A DNA stretch of 52,538 bases from Streptomyces sp. CB01881 (GTDB taxonomy: Bacteria; Actinomycetota; Actinomycetes; Streptomycetales; Streptomycetaceae), in assembly GCF_002953255.1 (NCBI RefSeq), contig NZ_CP026498.1:11287488-11340025 (forward strand). The letters run 5' to 3'. Position numbers and translations under genes: made by a program. Numbering within the stretch: position 1 is the first letter of the stretch; the number at the start of each line of letters is the position of its first letter. Below are positions 1 through 9,019 of this stretch, piece after piece. The notes beneath the pieces were generated by a model. The model ran no database searches and was not told where the DNA came from. It saw only the letters and a program-made list of their open reading frames with translations.

Positions 1-1134
1 CCAGTCCGAGCGCGCCGGACCGAGGCCACGCTCGCGGGGCACGGGGAGCAGCTCGCGGAGGATCAGTGGGAGCTGGGGGCGCTGCGGTGGGAGGTGGCCG
101 AGCTCCGGGGGCGGGCGGCGAGCAGCGTCTCAGTCCGGTATCGGGCCGGCCGGGATGTCAATGCGCCGGTCACGTACTACAACGGTCCCGGCAGCGGCCC
201 TGGGCGCCGGATCACGCCTGCCCGAGCCGCCGGTGGCTCCATCCTCGCGCTGGCGCTCGCGGCAGCCGTAATAGTGGGCCAGCACTGGTACAGCGGCCGG
301 ACTGCGGCGGAGGACGCCGCACTCCAGCGGCAGGCGGAGAAGTCCGCCGACCGACAGACCGTCCCGTTCCAAGTGGTGGTGGACGGACCGGACCTGCGTC
401 GCCAGGGTGTCTGGACCTTCGTGCTGGACCGGCCGCTGACCCAGGCGGAGCAGGCGGGGCTCGCGCCGTTCAAGCCGGAGAACCTCGCCGGGGTCCGGGC
501 ATACCTCGAGCCGCTGGGCGCCCGGTTGCTGCCCAAGGGCAACCCACCCGACGTCTCGGGCAACCCCCATGACCCTGCCCTGGACGTGATCGAGCAGCGG
601 AGGAAGCAGGGCATGGCGGGCGGCGACACATACCAGCTGCACTTCACCAGCGACCGGTCCTCCTCAATAACCATCGAGGACATCGGCACCACCGACGTCT
701 CCTGCAGACCCAGCCCGGCCGTCAGCTCCGTGAGTGCCCCGTCGGCGGGCCAGGCCAGCGTGCCAAACGTCTTCCTGTCCCTGGCCGTACCGCCCGGCAC
801 CGCGGCGGTAGAGGTGGACGACGAGGGCTTCGCAGTCAGCACGGACTACTTCGCCCACCACAAGCTCGACCTCGGTCAGGCCACCACCCCCGGTGACATC
901 GCCGTCCAGGTCGGCGGCATCGCCGGGCAGATCTGCTCCTGGGAGTTCCAGGTCGACTACCTCACCCCTGAGGGGAAGTTCACCGCGAAGATAGACAACC
1001 AGGGCAAGCCATTCATGGTCGAAGCACTGCCAGACCACGTTCCGCAGCGGCTCTTGTACGACCTGGGTGCAGCGACCCGCCCCGCCCACTGGGCCAACTG
1101 CGCCAAGGAGCCCACCCTGTGTTCGCCGGCCTAA
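1..1134 (+). CDS. Membrane-anchored protein of unknown function, 5' end outside window
   Basis: The frame is open from base 1, and the residues before the first GTG (at 94) are rich in Glu, Leu and Ala like a coiled coil, so the true start probably lies upstream. Counting from GTG 94, one hydrophobic segment lies near residues 45-63, followed by about 280 mostly polar residues with two or three Cys. This fits a single-pass protein with its C-terminal domain outside the cell. I do not recognise a named domain. It ends TAA at 1134, and no neighbour on the same strand suggests an operon. Confidence 0.75.
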   Translation, partial: PVRARRTEATLAGHGEQLAEDQWELGALRWEVAELRGRAASSVSVRYRAGRDVNAPVTYYNGPGSGPGRRITPARAAGGSILALALAAAVIVGQHWYSGRTAAEDAALQRQAEKSADRQTVPFQVVVDGPDLRRQGVWTFVLDRPLTQAEQAGLAPFKPENLAGVRAYLEPLGARLLPKGNPPDVSGNPHDPALDVIEQRRKQGMAGGDTYQLHFTSDRSSSITIEDIGTTDVSCRPSPAVSSVSAPSAGQASVPNVFLSLAVPPGTAAVEVDDEGFAVSTDYFAHHKLDLGQATTPGDIAVQVGGIAGQICSWEFQVDYLTPEGKFTAKIDNQGKPFMVEALPDHVPQRLLYDLGAATRPAHWANCAKEPTLCSPA

Positions 1135-1164
1135 TCGCTCCAGGACGGACTCGACATGGCCGTC

Positions 1165-1527
1165 TCACCGATCTGGTCCCTGCGCCGCAAGGCGGCTGGT
1201 GATTCGTCGTCGAGGGCGTACTCGTAGCGGCCTTGGCCGTCGTAGTCTCCGCCGAACCAGCCGGTGGTCCGCCTCCAGGCGAGCGCGGCCGGCCGTCCTC
1301 GCCAGTCCGTTCTTGCGCAGGGCGTCGTCGCCGGTTCGCAGCGCGGTGGTCCAGGTGGTGGGTGCGAGGGAGCGGATGCCGGGCCAGCAGGCGAGCTCGA
1401 GGACGGTGCCGGTGTCGGCGGGTGCCCGGTGGGGCTGGGCGGACCAGACCTTGCCCGCGTGGATGTCGCGGCGAACGACCGTGGTACCGGACTCGAACCC
1501 GGCACCCGGCTCGGCGGGGGTGGTCAC
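1165..1527 (-). pseudogene. DUF402 protein, truncated by frameshift or fusion
   Basis: Starting at GTG 1527, residues 12-75 match the usual N-terminal core of Streptomyces DUF402 proteins: GTTVVRRDIHAGKVWSAQP, then ACWPG, LAPTTW and LRTGDD. After about residue 80 the reading turns Arg-rich and ends early at 1165, whereas family members run past 200 residues. Better coding then appears in another frame (about 1131-1290, with the motif WFGGDYDGQGRYEYALDDE). That tail resembles the acidic C-terminal motif of the replication-relaxation fragments elsewhere here, so it may be foreign rather than DUF402. The start overlaps by GTGA the stop of an upstream frame that has no start codon. Confidence 0.55.
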
Positions 1528-1795
1528 GGCTGGCCCCAGGTCCAGCAGGCGGGCTCGTGCCAGGTCGTCCGGACGACCATCCCGCCCGGGGAGATGTGCT
1601 CGCTGGACCAGGTCCGGCAGCACCCGCCGCCGAAACGGGCCGGGGCCGGCGGCCGCGCGGCACTGACCGGAGCAGTGGCGGCGACGGCGCCGGGTGGGAG
1701 TCGTCATGCCGAAGGCTCTGCCCACCCGCGCCCCAGCGCCGAACCTACCCGCCGCCGGCTCGGCCCCCGGCCGTTCGGCCGCCGGCCGCCCGGCC

Positions 1796-2881
1796 TCACG
1801 CAGGTTCGAGGACGATCCAGACCTGCCCGGGGTGGAAGGCCATCCGCCCGCCCGCGTACCCGAACTCCGTGACGGCGGCGGCATCGGGCCGGGACCAGCT
1901 GCCCCGGTACGCCGCGCCGTCCCGCAGGAAGACCGCGTCGCCGCTGCCGACGGTCGGGGCGAACGGCAGCACGTGCCCGAAGGAATCGACCAGCCCACGC
2001 GGTGACGTGGTCTCGGCGACCTTCTGCACCACGACCGTCGGCGCGCCCATCTGCCCGGCGTCCGTCGTCATGGCCGGCCTGCCGTCCACCGCCACCAGGT
2101 ACCTGCCCTCCGCGGCGGACCAGGTGAAGGTGAACGAGGCCGCGGGCATGCGCGCGGTGAACGAGCCGGTCGGGACTCCGCCGGCCGGTGCGTCGCCGAA
2201 GCGGAACCCGACGTCCCGGGCCACCGCCGCGTCCGGGAAGTGGCGCAGAATCCCGGACGGCACCACGTACTGGTTGAACGGCGGCACGTTCCACTGCCCA
2301 CGGAAGAACGAATTGTCCTGATGCGGCGAGCAGTTGAACACATCGGCCCGGGCCAGATCCGGCAGGAACGCGGTCTGCGCCCCGGAGTACGCGAAGTCCA
2401 CACGCCCGTACTGCCGCAGGAGGGGCAGATCGGTCTCCCGGGCACTGCGCACCGGGCCGATCCGGTCGCCCGCGGGCAGGTGGTTCGAGTCGTAGACCGC
2501 CAGGAGCCGGGAGAGGCCGCCCTCGACCTCGATCGCGTAGACCACGTCGGCCGCGTTCACACCCGTCTGGGGCCGGGCGGCGGCGGCATTGTCGATCTTG
2601 ACGGCGATGACCCGGCCCGCGTCACCCGCAAGCCCGGTGAGCGGTGACACGCCACCGGGGGCGGCGGGGGCCGACGGGGCCGACGGGGCCGGCCCGGCGG
2701 CAGGCGGCCCGGCGGGCGGCGGGCCGGCCCCCGTGCGCCCCGGGGAACCTCCCTGGCCGACGGTGAGCACGACGGCCAGCACCGTCCCCAGGACCACGGC
2801 GCCGCCGACGACAAGGGCGATGATCCGCCGCCGCAGGCGCAGCGACCGCCACCAGCCCGGCCCATGCTCGAGGAACCTCAT
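1796..2881 (-). CDS. DUF3048 domain membrane-anchored protein
   Basis: 361 residues. ATG 2881 is chosen because GGAGGT lies a few bases upstream. A basic N-terminus is followed by a transmembrane segment (about residues 20-41), a Pro/Gly/Ala-rich linker, then the DUF3048 domain, recognisable by PLTGL, VKIDNAAAARPQTGVNAADVV and RIGPVRSARETD. The C-terminal half carries the second conserved part (VDSFGHVLPFAPTVG through HPGQVWIVLEP). DUF3048 (YerB-like) proteins are extracytoplasmic and of unknown biochemical role. The gene stands alone. Confidence 0.85.
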   Translation of the reverse strand: MRFLEHGPGWWRSLRLRRRIIALVVGGAVVLGTVLAVVLTVGQGGSPGRTGAGPPPAGPPAAGPAPSAPSAPAAPGGVSPLTGLAGDAGRVIAVKIDNAAAARPQTGVNAADVVYAIEVEGGLSRLLAVYDSNHLPAGDRIGPVRSARETDLPLLRQYGRVDFAYSGAQTAFLPDLARADVFNCSPHQDNSFFRGQWNVPPFNQYVVPSGILRHFPDAAVARDVGFRFGDAPAGGVPTGSFTARMPAASFTFTWSAAEGRYLVAVDGRPAMTTDAGQMGAPTVVVQKVAETTSPRGLVDSFGHVLPFAPTVGSGDAVFLRDGAAYRGSWSRPDAAAVTEFGYAGGRMAFHPGQVWIVLEPA

Positions 2882-3107
2882 CCGGGCCACCTCCGCGCCC
2901 CCGGCTGTCAGGAACCCCGCCACCTGTGATGACGAGCCTGCAGCTTGCCCGGTTCCCCTCGATGCCCCGACGGGTCCGGCCGCGCACCGGCCGGAGCGTT
3001 CGGCCCGACGGGCGAAAGGCGTCCAGCACCCGGGCACGAGTGATCTTGGGCTTTACCGCGGTGGGTGCGGTAGCGCGCAGCCTGGGTGAGGTATCAGTGC
3101 GGCCTGG

Positions 3108-3836
3108 TCATTGCCGGTTCATCGTGTGGTCCGGATCGGGTGTGCCCGGGCCACCGAGTTGCCCGCGCTTCCATTCGTCCATGTCCTCGACCACAGTCAT
3201 CAGGAAGCGCGGTCCCTCCGCGGCGTCCGCGACGATCGAGTTACGCAGGCGGACCCGCTGGTAGCCGCCGTCCCGGCGGGTGAGCCGAAGGTCGGCACGG
3301 CCGGCCTCGGCGCTGATGCGCTGGAACAGTTCGAGGTCGTCCGGGTGGACGAGGTCGGCGAAGCCCTGCTGGCGCAGGGCGGAGCGGGGCTGGCCGAGCA
3401 GTCGACACAGGGCGTCGTTGACCCGGGTCCGTTGGCCCGCCGCGTCGCCGTGCAGCTCGGTGATGGCCATCGCGGTCGGGCCGTACTCGAAGGCCTGCCG
3501 GAAACTCTCCTCGCTGGATCGCAGGGCCTCGTGCTCCCTTTCCAGGCGGGACAGCGTGCGCCGAATCTCCGCCCGCAGCCGGGCGTTGCCGATCGTGAGG
3601 GAGGCCTGCAGGGCGAATCTCTCCAGCGTCTCTCGGGTCCATTCGCCAGGACGTTTGCCACTGCGCGGACGGTTGACCGAGAGCACGCCCATCAGGTCGC
3701 CGTCGGCGTTGTACATCGGGGCGAACAGCATGTCCTGGGGGTGCCAGTCGTCGGCATGCGCCGGCAGTGGGCCGTCGCCGGTCAACACCGGGATGTCGGA
3801 GCCGATCGCCCAGCTTTGGTCGTGTGGCAGGAAGCG
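3108..3836 (-). pseudogene. GAF-PAS sensor protein, N-terminus lost
   Basis: The coding-like part begins abruptly near 3836 at FLPHDQSWAIGSDIPVLTG, inside a GAF domain (DMLFAPMYNADGDLMGVLSVNRP). A helical linker follows, then a PAS domain (AFEYGPTAMAITELHGD, LVHPDDLELFQ, VVEDMDEWK), ending at 3108. The same frame continues upstream to 4277, but there it is only the complement of the hydrolase gene. Such proteins usually sense signals ahead of a phosphatase or kinase domain. Here neither an N-terminus nor an output domain remains, so it is probably a remnant of a rearrangement. Confidence 0.6.
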
Positions 3837-3839
3837 CGC

Positions 3840-4415
3840 CGCCCGCGGGGCCTGCGCGCCCTGGTCGTGTCCGGCGGATTCGCGGCCAACCCGGTCGACT
3901 CGAAGCCCTGGAAGGCCCTGATGCAGGCGATCGGCAGGGCCCGCGGGCCGCTCTACCGGCAGCTGACGCTGCGCGCCCACGCCCACCGCCTCGCCTCCCC
4001 GTTCGACGGCGGGGGCCAGGTGCCCTGGAGCGAGGCGCGCAGCCGCGAACTGTTCCTCGCCAACACCCCGGCCGTCTCCTTCGGCGCCCGCCTGCGGGCC
4101 GTTCTCACCGCCGACTGCGTCGACGCGCTGGGCCGGGTCCAGGTCCCGACCCTGATCCTGACCCCCTCCCACGACGTGCTGATCGGCGAGAACGCCTCCA
4201 AGGTCATGCTCGCGGGCATCCCCGACGCCCGGGAGGTCGTGCTGCCGCGCACCGGCCACATGTTCCGCTTCTCCCACCCGGTCACCTACGCCGCCGCGGT
4301 CGACGACTTCCTCGCCACCCTGCCGACCGCCCCCCCGACAGGATGCCGGTGCGTAAGGCCGAACACCTGCGGTTCGCGATCCTGGCGGCCCAGCGCGAAG
4401 GCAACCGGCTGCTGA
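3840..4415 (+). pseudogene. Alpha/beta hydrolase, C-terminal half only
   Basis: Coding starts without a start codon at about 3840 with LRALVVSGGFAANP, which in this fold follows the nucleophile-elbow region. The middle and C-terminal parts are intact: QVPTLILTPSHDVLIG, where the Asp is the usual acid, and RTGHMFRFSHP, which contains the catalytic His. The nucleophile Ser and oxyanion region are missing, so it cannot be an active hydrolase as it stands. Its 3' end overlaps the MarR gene, which it may originally have preceded in an operon. Confidence 0.6.
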
Positions 4416-4807
4416 TCCAGGCCCTCAAACCGCACGGCATCACCCCGTCACAGGCCGAGGTGCTGCGCCTGCTCCAGCAGCACGGCACCTTGAGCCTCAG
4501 CGGGCTCGGGCAGCTCCTGGTGTGCGAGAGCGGTACCAACCCCAGCCGGCTGGTCGAACGCGTCGTCGCGGCCGGGCTGGTCGAGCGCCGCACCGACGCT
4601 GCGGACCGCCGCTACCTCCAGCTCAGCCTCACCCCCGAGGGCGAACGCCTGGCCACCGCCGTCGCCGGCATCGAGGAGTTCCTCTACGCCGCGATGGACG
4701 CCGCCTGCGACGGCCTGGACACCGACGCGATGCTCACGTTCCTGCACAACTTCATCGACCCCCTGCCCTCGGGCGAGGCCCTCAACAAACGCCTCGCCCT
4801 CGACTGA
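4343..4807 (+). CDS. MarR-family transcriptional regulator
   Basis: 154 residues from ATG 4343. It has the MarR winged-helix layout: TPSQAEVLRLLQQHGTLSLSGL, then LLVCESGTNPSRLVERVVAAGLVERR and the wing DAADRRYLQLSLTPEGE. It is a cytoplasmic DNA-binding repressor, probably dimeric. It overlaps the tail of the broken hydrolase and is followed 90 bases later by a frameshifted SRPBCC gene on the same strand. These may once have formed a small detoxification or aromatic-compound operon. The ligand is unknown. Confidence 0.85.
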   Translation: MPVRKAEHLRFAILAAQREGNRLLIQALKPHGITPSQAEVLRLLQQHGTLSLSGLGQLLVCESGTNPSRLVERVVAAGLVERRTDAADRRYLQLSLTPEGERLATAVAGIEEFLYAAMDAACDGLDTDAMLTFLHNFIDPLPSGEALNKRLALD

Positions 4808-4896
4808 CACCCCGCCCTCGGCCGACGCCACGGCCCGCACGGGACCGCACGAACCCGCACGGGACCGGCCGACCGCGCGCCGGGGAAGGAACGGCC

Positions 4897-5327
4897 ATGC
4901 GGTTCGAGAACACCCTGACCGTCGACGCGCCCGTCGGCGAGGTCTTCGCCTACCTCGCACGGCCCGAGAACCTCCCGCGCTGGAACCACGCGCTCGACAC
5001 CACCGAGCAGACCTCCCCGGGACCGATCGGGGTCGGCACGACCTACCGCCAGACCCGCACGCTCCCGCGCCCGGCCGAGGAGCGCTTCCGCATCACCGCG
5101 TACGACCCCCGAACCTGCTGACCGCGGACGGCGACTTCGGCCCGTTCACCGGCACCACCACCTACCGGCTCACCCCGCTCGACCAGCACACCACCCGACT
5201 GGTCAACACCGTCCACCTCACCGCCCCCGGAGTCCTCAAGGCCGTCACCGCGGTCGCCGGCCCCCGGATCAAACACGCGGTCGCGAAGAACCTCGACGTC
5301 CTGAAGGGCATCCTCGAAACCCGATGA
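4897..5327 (+). pseudogene. SRPBCC-family protein with a single-base frameshift
   Basis: ATG 4897 opens a typical SRPBCC (START-like lipid or hydrophobe binding) protein: FENTLTVDAPVGEVFAYLARP, then NLPRWNHAL. In this frame it stops at 5121. The downstream frame continues the fold perfectly (NLLTADGDFGPFTGTTTYRL, then KHAVAKNLDVLKGILETR) to TGA at 5327. The two join if one C is added to the run of five C at about 5106-5110. With that base it would be a normal protein of about 143 residues. It is either a true recent mutation or a homopolymer sequencing error. Confidence 0.7.
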
Positions 5328-5431
5328 CCCCTGCGCAGCCTCCGGCCGCCCGCACTCGCGGCCGGCCGCTCGGCGAAGGCGTCGGCGGCCGCTGTGCGAC
5401 GATCCCTTCGACTGCGGACGGGGAGGCTGCA

Positions 5432-5614
5432 ATGGAACGGCTCCCGGCTTCGGAAGCGCCGCGTGCGGTGACAGTACGTGACCTGGCGATCGGTTGCATC
5501 GAGGCCCTCGACGCGGTCACGGTGGCCATGAGGGCGGCTGCCGGCCGGCGTCGAGGTCGCGGCGGGGGCCGGGCGTCCGACACCTGGAGTTCGGAGCCCG
5601 GGGCCCCGGCCGGA
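5432..5614 (+). CDS. Possible small or 3'-truncated ORF, function unknown
   Basis: ATG 5432 is preceded by GGGGAGG and begins MERLPASEAPRAVTVRDL, with an amphipathic stretch after it. The first 35-40 residues look coding. Beyond about 5550 the frame becomes Arg/Gly-rich and runs over the antisense zinc-ribbon gene, so the natural end is probably lost. I cannot assign a family. Confidence 0.25.
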
Positions 5615-6019
5615 TCAGTAGCCCTCGCGCACCTCGAACACGCCGCTGTCCCAGTACACGGACGGCTCGTCGGCCTCGCTCGGCCAGTCGCTCTGCAGAC
5701 GGCGGCGGCCGCGCCCCAGGGCCCCGGCCCGGTGCGGGCTCAGCCGCCCCGCCATCAGGTCGTCCGCCTCGGCGTCCGTGATCGGCAGCAGGGTCCGGTA
5801 CTGCGCGTCCCGCGAGGCGGCCCAGTCGACGTACTCGGTGAAGACGCTCACGAAGGCCTGCGAACAGAGGCCGCAGCGCCGGACGGAGACGATGAAGTGC
5901 GAGTCGTCCTGGATCATCTTCTCCAGCTGGACCCCGATGGGGCTCTGGTGGTGCACCCGCGCCACCGAGGCGTCCTCGGCACAGCACGCCTCGCAGCCGA
6001 AACCCGCGAACTCCGTCAC
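5615..6019 (-). CDS. Small zinc-ribbon-like protein
   Basis: 134 residues from GTG 6019. Two Cys pairs (GCEACCAE near residue 8 and RRCGLCSQ near residue 43) suggest one bound metal. The remainder is acidic and soluble (FTEYVDWAASRDAQYRTLLP). Its GTG start overlaps by four bases (GTGA) the stop of the preceding replication-relaxation fragment, implying coupled translation. No enzyme motif is visible. It is probably cytoplasmic, with a DNA- or protein-binding role not determinable from sequence. Confidence 0.65.
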   Translation of the reverse strand: MTEFAGFGCEACCAEDASVARVHHQSPIGVQLEKMIQDDSHFIVSVRRCGLCSQAFVSVFTEYVDWAASRDAQYRTLLPITDAEADDLMAGRLSPHRAGALGRGRRRLQSDWPSEADEPSVYWDSGVFEVREGY

Positions 6020-6543
6020 GCCGCCCCCTGTGCTTGCACCCCTTGTCCGACTGTGGGGCCACATACTACTCGGGCCCGTGCCGACCGCGGCAGTCCACCT
6101 GCCCGCCGACGGAGCCCCGCCAGGTCCAGCACCGGGCGCAGCGCGGCGTTGGCCTCCCGGGCCTTCTCCAGGCGCCCACGGGCCTGGGCGGCGGCCTTCT
6201 CCCGCCGTTCCTCGTGCTTCTGGTGGCAGGGGTGGCAACGGCCCCCAGGGCGGCGGGTCCACTGACTGTGGGGCCCGTACTCCCAGGTGCTCTCCTGCCG
6301 CCGGTTGGCCAGCGCGACCGGTCCGGCGTCGGTGACGGCCAGGGCGACGGGCGGGTACCCGGCGCGGCTGGGGCCGGGCCAGGTGCGGCGCCACCAGTAC
6401 ACCGTGCGGTCGGCCGGTTCCCCGTCGGCGAGGGCCGGGTCGTTGTCCCGGACCTTGGTACGGAACAGCTCGCGGTAGGCGGTGAACTTCGCGGCCAACC
6501 GCTCGATGGCCATGGTGGAGCGGTCGACCTCGACCATCAGCAC
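6016..6543 (-). CDS. Replication-relaxation family protein, C-terminal fragment (copy A)
   Basis: 175 residues starting at MLMVEVDRSTMAIERLAAKF. In the replication-relaxation family (plasmid-borne proteins of Streptomyces) this VEVDR segment sits about half-way along the protein, with a winged helix before it, so the N-terminal part is absent. Conserved blocks follow: a WWR motif, SRAGYPPVALAVTDAGP and LANR. The tail has a CHPCHQKH pair and a basic helical stretch. It could still be translated, but it lacks the DNA-binding half. Two further remnants lie near 26.2 and 29.0 kb. Confidence 0.55.
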   Translation of the reverse strand: MLMVEVDRSTMAIERLAAKFTAYRELFRTKVRDNDPALADGEPADRTVYWWRRTWPGPSRAGYPPVALAVTDAGPVALANRRQESTWEYGPHSQWTRRPGGRCHPCHQKHEERREKAAAQARGRLEKAREANAALRPVLDLAGLRRRAGGLPRSARARVVCGPTVGQGVQAQGAA

Positions 6544-6743
6544 AGGTGGGGACGGAGACCTCAGTGGCCGGCTCCGGAAGTCCTTCGGGGATTGATCAGG
6601 CTGCCAGGAGTATTCACGAGTGGGGCTGGCCAGCGGTGCCCCAGCACCCCTGGTGATCGCTTCCCGAACTTCAGGAGATCGTTTCCCGGCTCGGGTCCCA
6701 CCCGCTCCGTGGAGCGTGGTACCGGGCTGGCAAGGTGGACCTC

Positions 6744-7178
6744 ATGGACGACTCCATTGACACACAGTCACCGCTTCTCCCGATCCCGGACCCGGCGGAC
6801 CCGAGGGCATGGGCCGGTGACGAACCGATGACCGTCACGCCGGGTGAACCTCTCCCCCTGCACCTTCCGCGGGACATGCAGGTCTGGTCCTACCAGGTCT
6901 CTCACCGGACACTGCTGTTCCGCAGTTTCTGGCAGTCGGGCGACAGCACCGTCACCGAGATCGAGTTCGTCAGCGTGTTGGGCATGAAGACCCGTTCCTC
7001 CTACCGAGGGCTGACGGTCCGTGAGGTGGCGGCCGATCCGGAGATCGACCGGCTGCTCAATCTCCCGGAGGGACCGGAGCCGAGGTACCGACGACTCCAC
7101 CTCCTCAGCGACGGGGTGCCCGCCGGGTTCGTCGTGTGCGGAGCCGTCCGGGTTCGCGAGGTGCCGACCGGCCACTGA
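6744..7178 (+). CDS. Hypothetical protein
   Basis: 144 residues from ATG 6744; GTG 6735 in the same frame is an alternative start. It is soluble, with no signal peptide or membrane segment. The core SYQVSHRTLLFRSFWQSGDS followed by TEIEFVSVLGMKTRSSYRGL looks like a small beta-rich domain. Codon use is typical of the window. I do not recognise the family, and nothing on the same strand lies close enough to form an operon. Confidence 0.6.
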   Translation: MDDSIDTQSPLLPIPDPADPRAWAGDEPMTVTPGEPLPLHLPRDMQVWSYQVSHRTLLFRSFWQSGDSTVTEIEFVSVLGMKTRSSYRGLTVREVAADPEIDRLLNLPEGPEPRYRRLHLLSDGVPAGFVVCGAVRVREVPTGH

Positions 7179-7194
7179 CTCCGGCAGCGGACCG

Positions 7195-7387
7195 TCACGC
7201 TCCTGCCGGCGCGGCGGAGGATTCCTCGTGGCGATCGGCGGTATGCCGGTCGAGCCCGGCCGGCAGATCGTCCAGGTCAGAGGTGGTGAACCTCCACCGG
7301 AACGTCTGTGCCGTGGCGCACGCCGAGACGGGCTGGACGCCGCCGTCCCAGCCCCGCGCGCCGAGCGGCGACGCCCGTCACCCGGTA
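7195..7387 (-). pseudogene. C-terminal remnant of an unknown gene
   Basis: A frame with good coding character (FRWRFTTSDLDDLPAGLDRH) ends at TGA 7195-7197. It has a stop immediately upstream of its coding part and no start codon, so only the last 50-60 residues of a gene remain. It lies between the hypothetical gene and the MscS gene. Confidence 0.3.
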
Positions 7388-7399
7388 GCCCCCGCACCG

Positions 7400-8509
7400 C
7401 TACCGCCGCCGGTCCGCCAGCACCTCGGACGACGCTTCCCACTGGTGCGCAACCGGCGGGAGGGACGACGGTGCGCCCGCCCCGTCCTGCTGGAGCGAGA
7501 CCGTGCGCGTGGGCGCGGGGATCGAGATGCCCTCCGTCCGGTACCGCTGGTGCAGGCGCTTGATGAACTCGTGCTTGATCCGGTACTGGTCGCTGAACTC
7601 GCCGACGCCCAGGATCACGGTGAAGTTGATCCTGGAGTCCGCGAAGGTGTGGAAGCGGACGGCGGCCTCGTGGTCCGGCACGCCACCGCTGATGTCGGCC
7701 ATCACGCTGTCGACGACGTCGAGGGTGACCCTCTCCACGTGCTCCAGGTCGCTGTCGTAGCCGACCCCGACCTGGACCAGGATCGACAGCTTCTGCTCGG
7801 GCTGGGAGTAGTTCGTCATGTTCGTCCGCGCCAGGCGGCCGTTGGGGATGATCACCAGGTTGTTCGACAGGTTGCGCACCACGCTGTTGCGCCAGTTGAT
7901 GTCGACGACGTACCCCTCCTCCCCGCTGGTGAGCCGGATGTAGTCACCCGGCTGGACCGTCTTCGAGGCGAGGATGTGCACACCCGCGAAGAGGTTGGCG
8001 AGGGTGTCCTGCAACGCCAGCGCGACCGCGAGACCGCCCACCCCGAGGGCGGTGACCAGCGGGGCGATGGACACCCCGAGGGTCTCCAGGGCCACGAGGA
8101 CGCCCATCGACAGCACCACGATGCGGGTGATGTTGACGAAGATGCTCGCGGACGCCGCGACGCCCGTCCGGGACGCGGCCACCGACTGCACCAGCCCGGC
8201 CACCACCCGGGCCGCGGTGAACGTCGCGATGACGATGAGCACGGCCGTCAGCGACTGGTCGACCAGCCCCCCGATCCGCGCGGTGAGCGGCAGGGCCGAA
8301 GCGGCCACGGCGGCCCCGGCGATCACGGCCGCCCAGGGGACGATGGTGCGCAGCGCGTCGACGATGATGTCGTCCCCGCTCCACTTGGTCCTGCTCGCGT
8401 GCTTGCCCAGCCACTTCATCAGGGCCCGCAGCGCCAGAGCGGCCACACAGCCGGAGGCCAGCGCGATGCCGGCCACCATCCAGTCGTGCAGGACCAGGTC
8501 CCGGGTCAC
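7400..8509 (-). CDS. Mechanosensitive ion channel, MscS family
   Basis: 369 residues from GTG 8509. The N-terminus has four to five hydrophobic segments (about residues 10-150). The pore helix and beta domain follow: PLVTALGVGGLAVALALQDT, LANLFAGVHIL, then GDYIRLTSGEEGYVVDINWR and the family signature VIIPNGRLARTNMTNYS. It acts in the inner membrane as a tension-gated osmotic release valve. Length and domain order are normal for small MscS (YnaI/YbdG type). It is a single gene; upstream lies about 500 bases without a confident gene. Confidence 0.9.
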   Translation of the reverse strand: MTRDLVLHDWMVAGIALASGCVAALALRALMKWLGKHASRTKWSGDDIIVDALRTIVPWAAVIAGAAVAASALPLTARIGGLVDQSLTAVLIVIATFTAARVVAGLVQSVAASRTGVAASASIFVNITRIVVLSMGVLVALETLGVSIAPLVTALGVGGLAVALALQDTLANLFAGVHILASKTVQPGDYIRLTSGEEGYVVDINWRNSVVRNLSNNLVIIPNGRLARTNMTNYSQPEQKLSILVQVGVGYDSDLEHVERVTLDVVDSVMADISGGVPDHEAAVRFHTFADSRINFTVILGVGEFSDQYRIKHEFIKRLHQRYRTEGISIPAPTRTVSLQQDGAGAPSSLPPVAHQWEASSEVLADRRR

Positions 8510-9019
8510 CGTCCCGCCCCTGCAGCGTGGAGGGCGAGGGAACGGGCCGCCGCCGGCCGTCGTACGTGCTGTGTCGTCACCTTGTCGCCTGTCAGGTCGT
8601 TTTGTGCGCAGCCGCATTGGAACGGATGTACGCATTCCGAATGAACTGCCATCCTGCCCCATGGCCCGGCTCCCGCCGCAGCCGGACCCCCCGGCGTTCC
8701 AGCCGCTCGGCCAGCCGGCGGGAGTGCGGCGGGGAGCACGGCGGGACTGCTCCGTCCGTGCGACAGCGGGGTTGCCCGTTCGGGCGGCCCAGGTACCGGT
8801 CGGCGGGCGCGGGCGGCTGCTGTACAGGGCCGGCCCCAGCCACCCGGGCGCGGCGACGGAGTCCGGGCCGGGGCGGGTGGTGTCGGTCATCGCGCGGTGC
8901 CTGCGGGAGTCGGGAGCGGGTACGGGCGGTGGAGAACGCATGGACATGCGCCGGTACAGGACGGGACCGGGCCGCGCCAGCGTCTCGCGTGCCGCGACAC
9001 CGGCGCGGCCCCGTGGGCG
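8510..9019. other. Intergenic stretch without a confident gene
   Basis: Reading frames here have no recognisable domain. Bases 8886-8930 are about 90% identical to 46430-46475; on the minus strand both lie just before an ATG followed by a short Pro/Gly-rich reading. It may be a duplicated leader or gene edge. Confidence 0.4.

Noticed and set aside
7136..8644. A 502-codon plus-strand frame
   Set aside because: It is the complement of the MscS channel gene.
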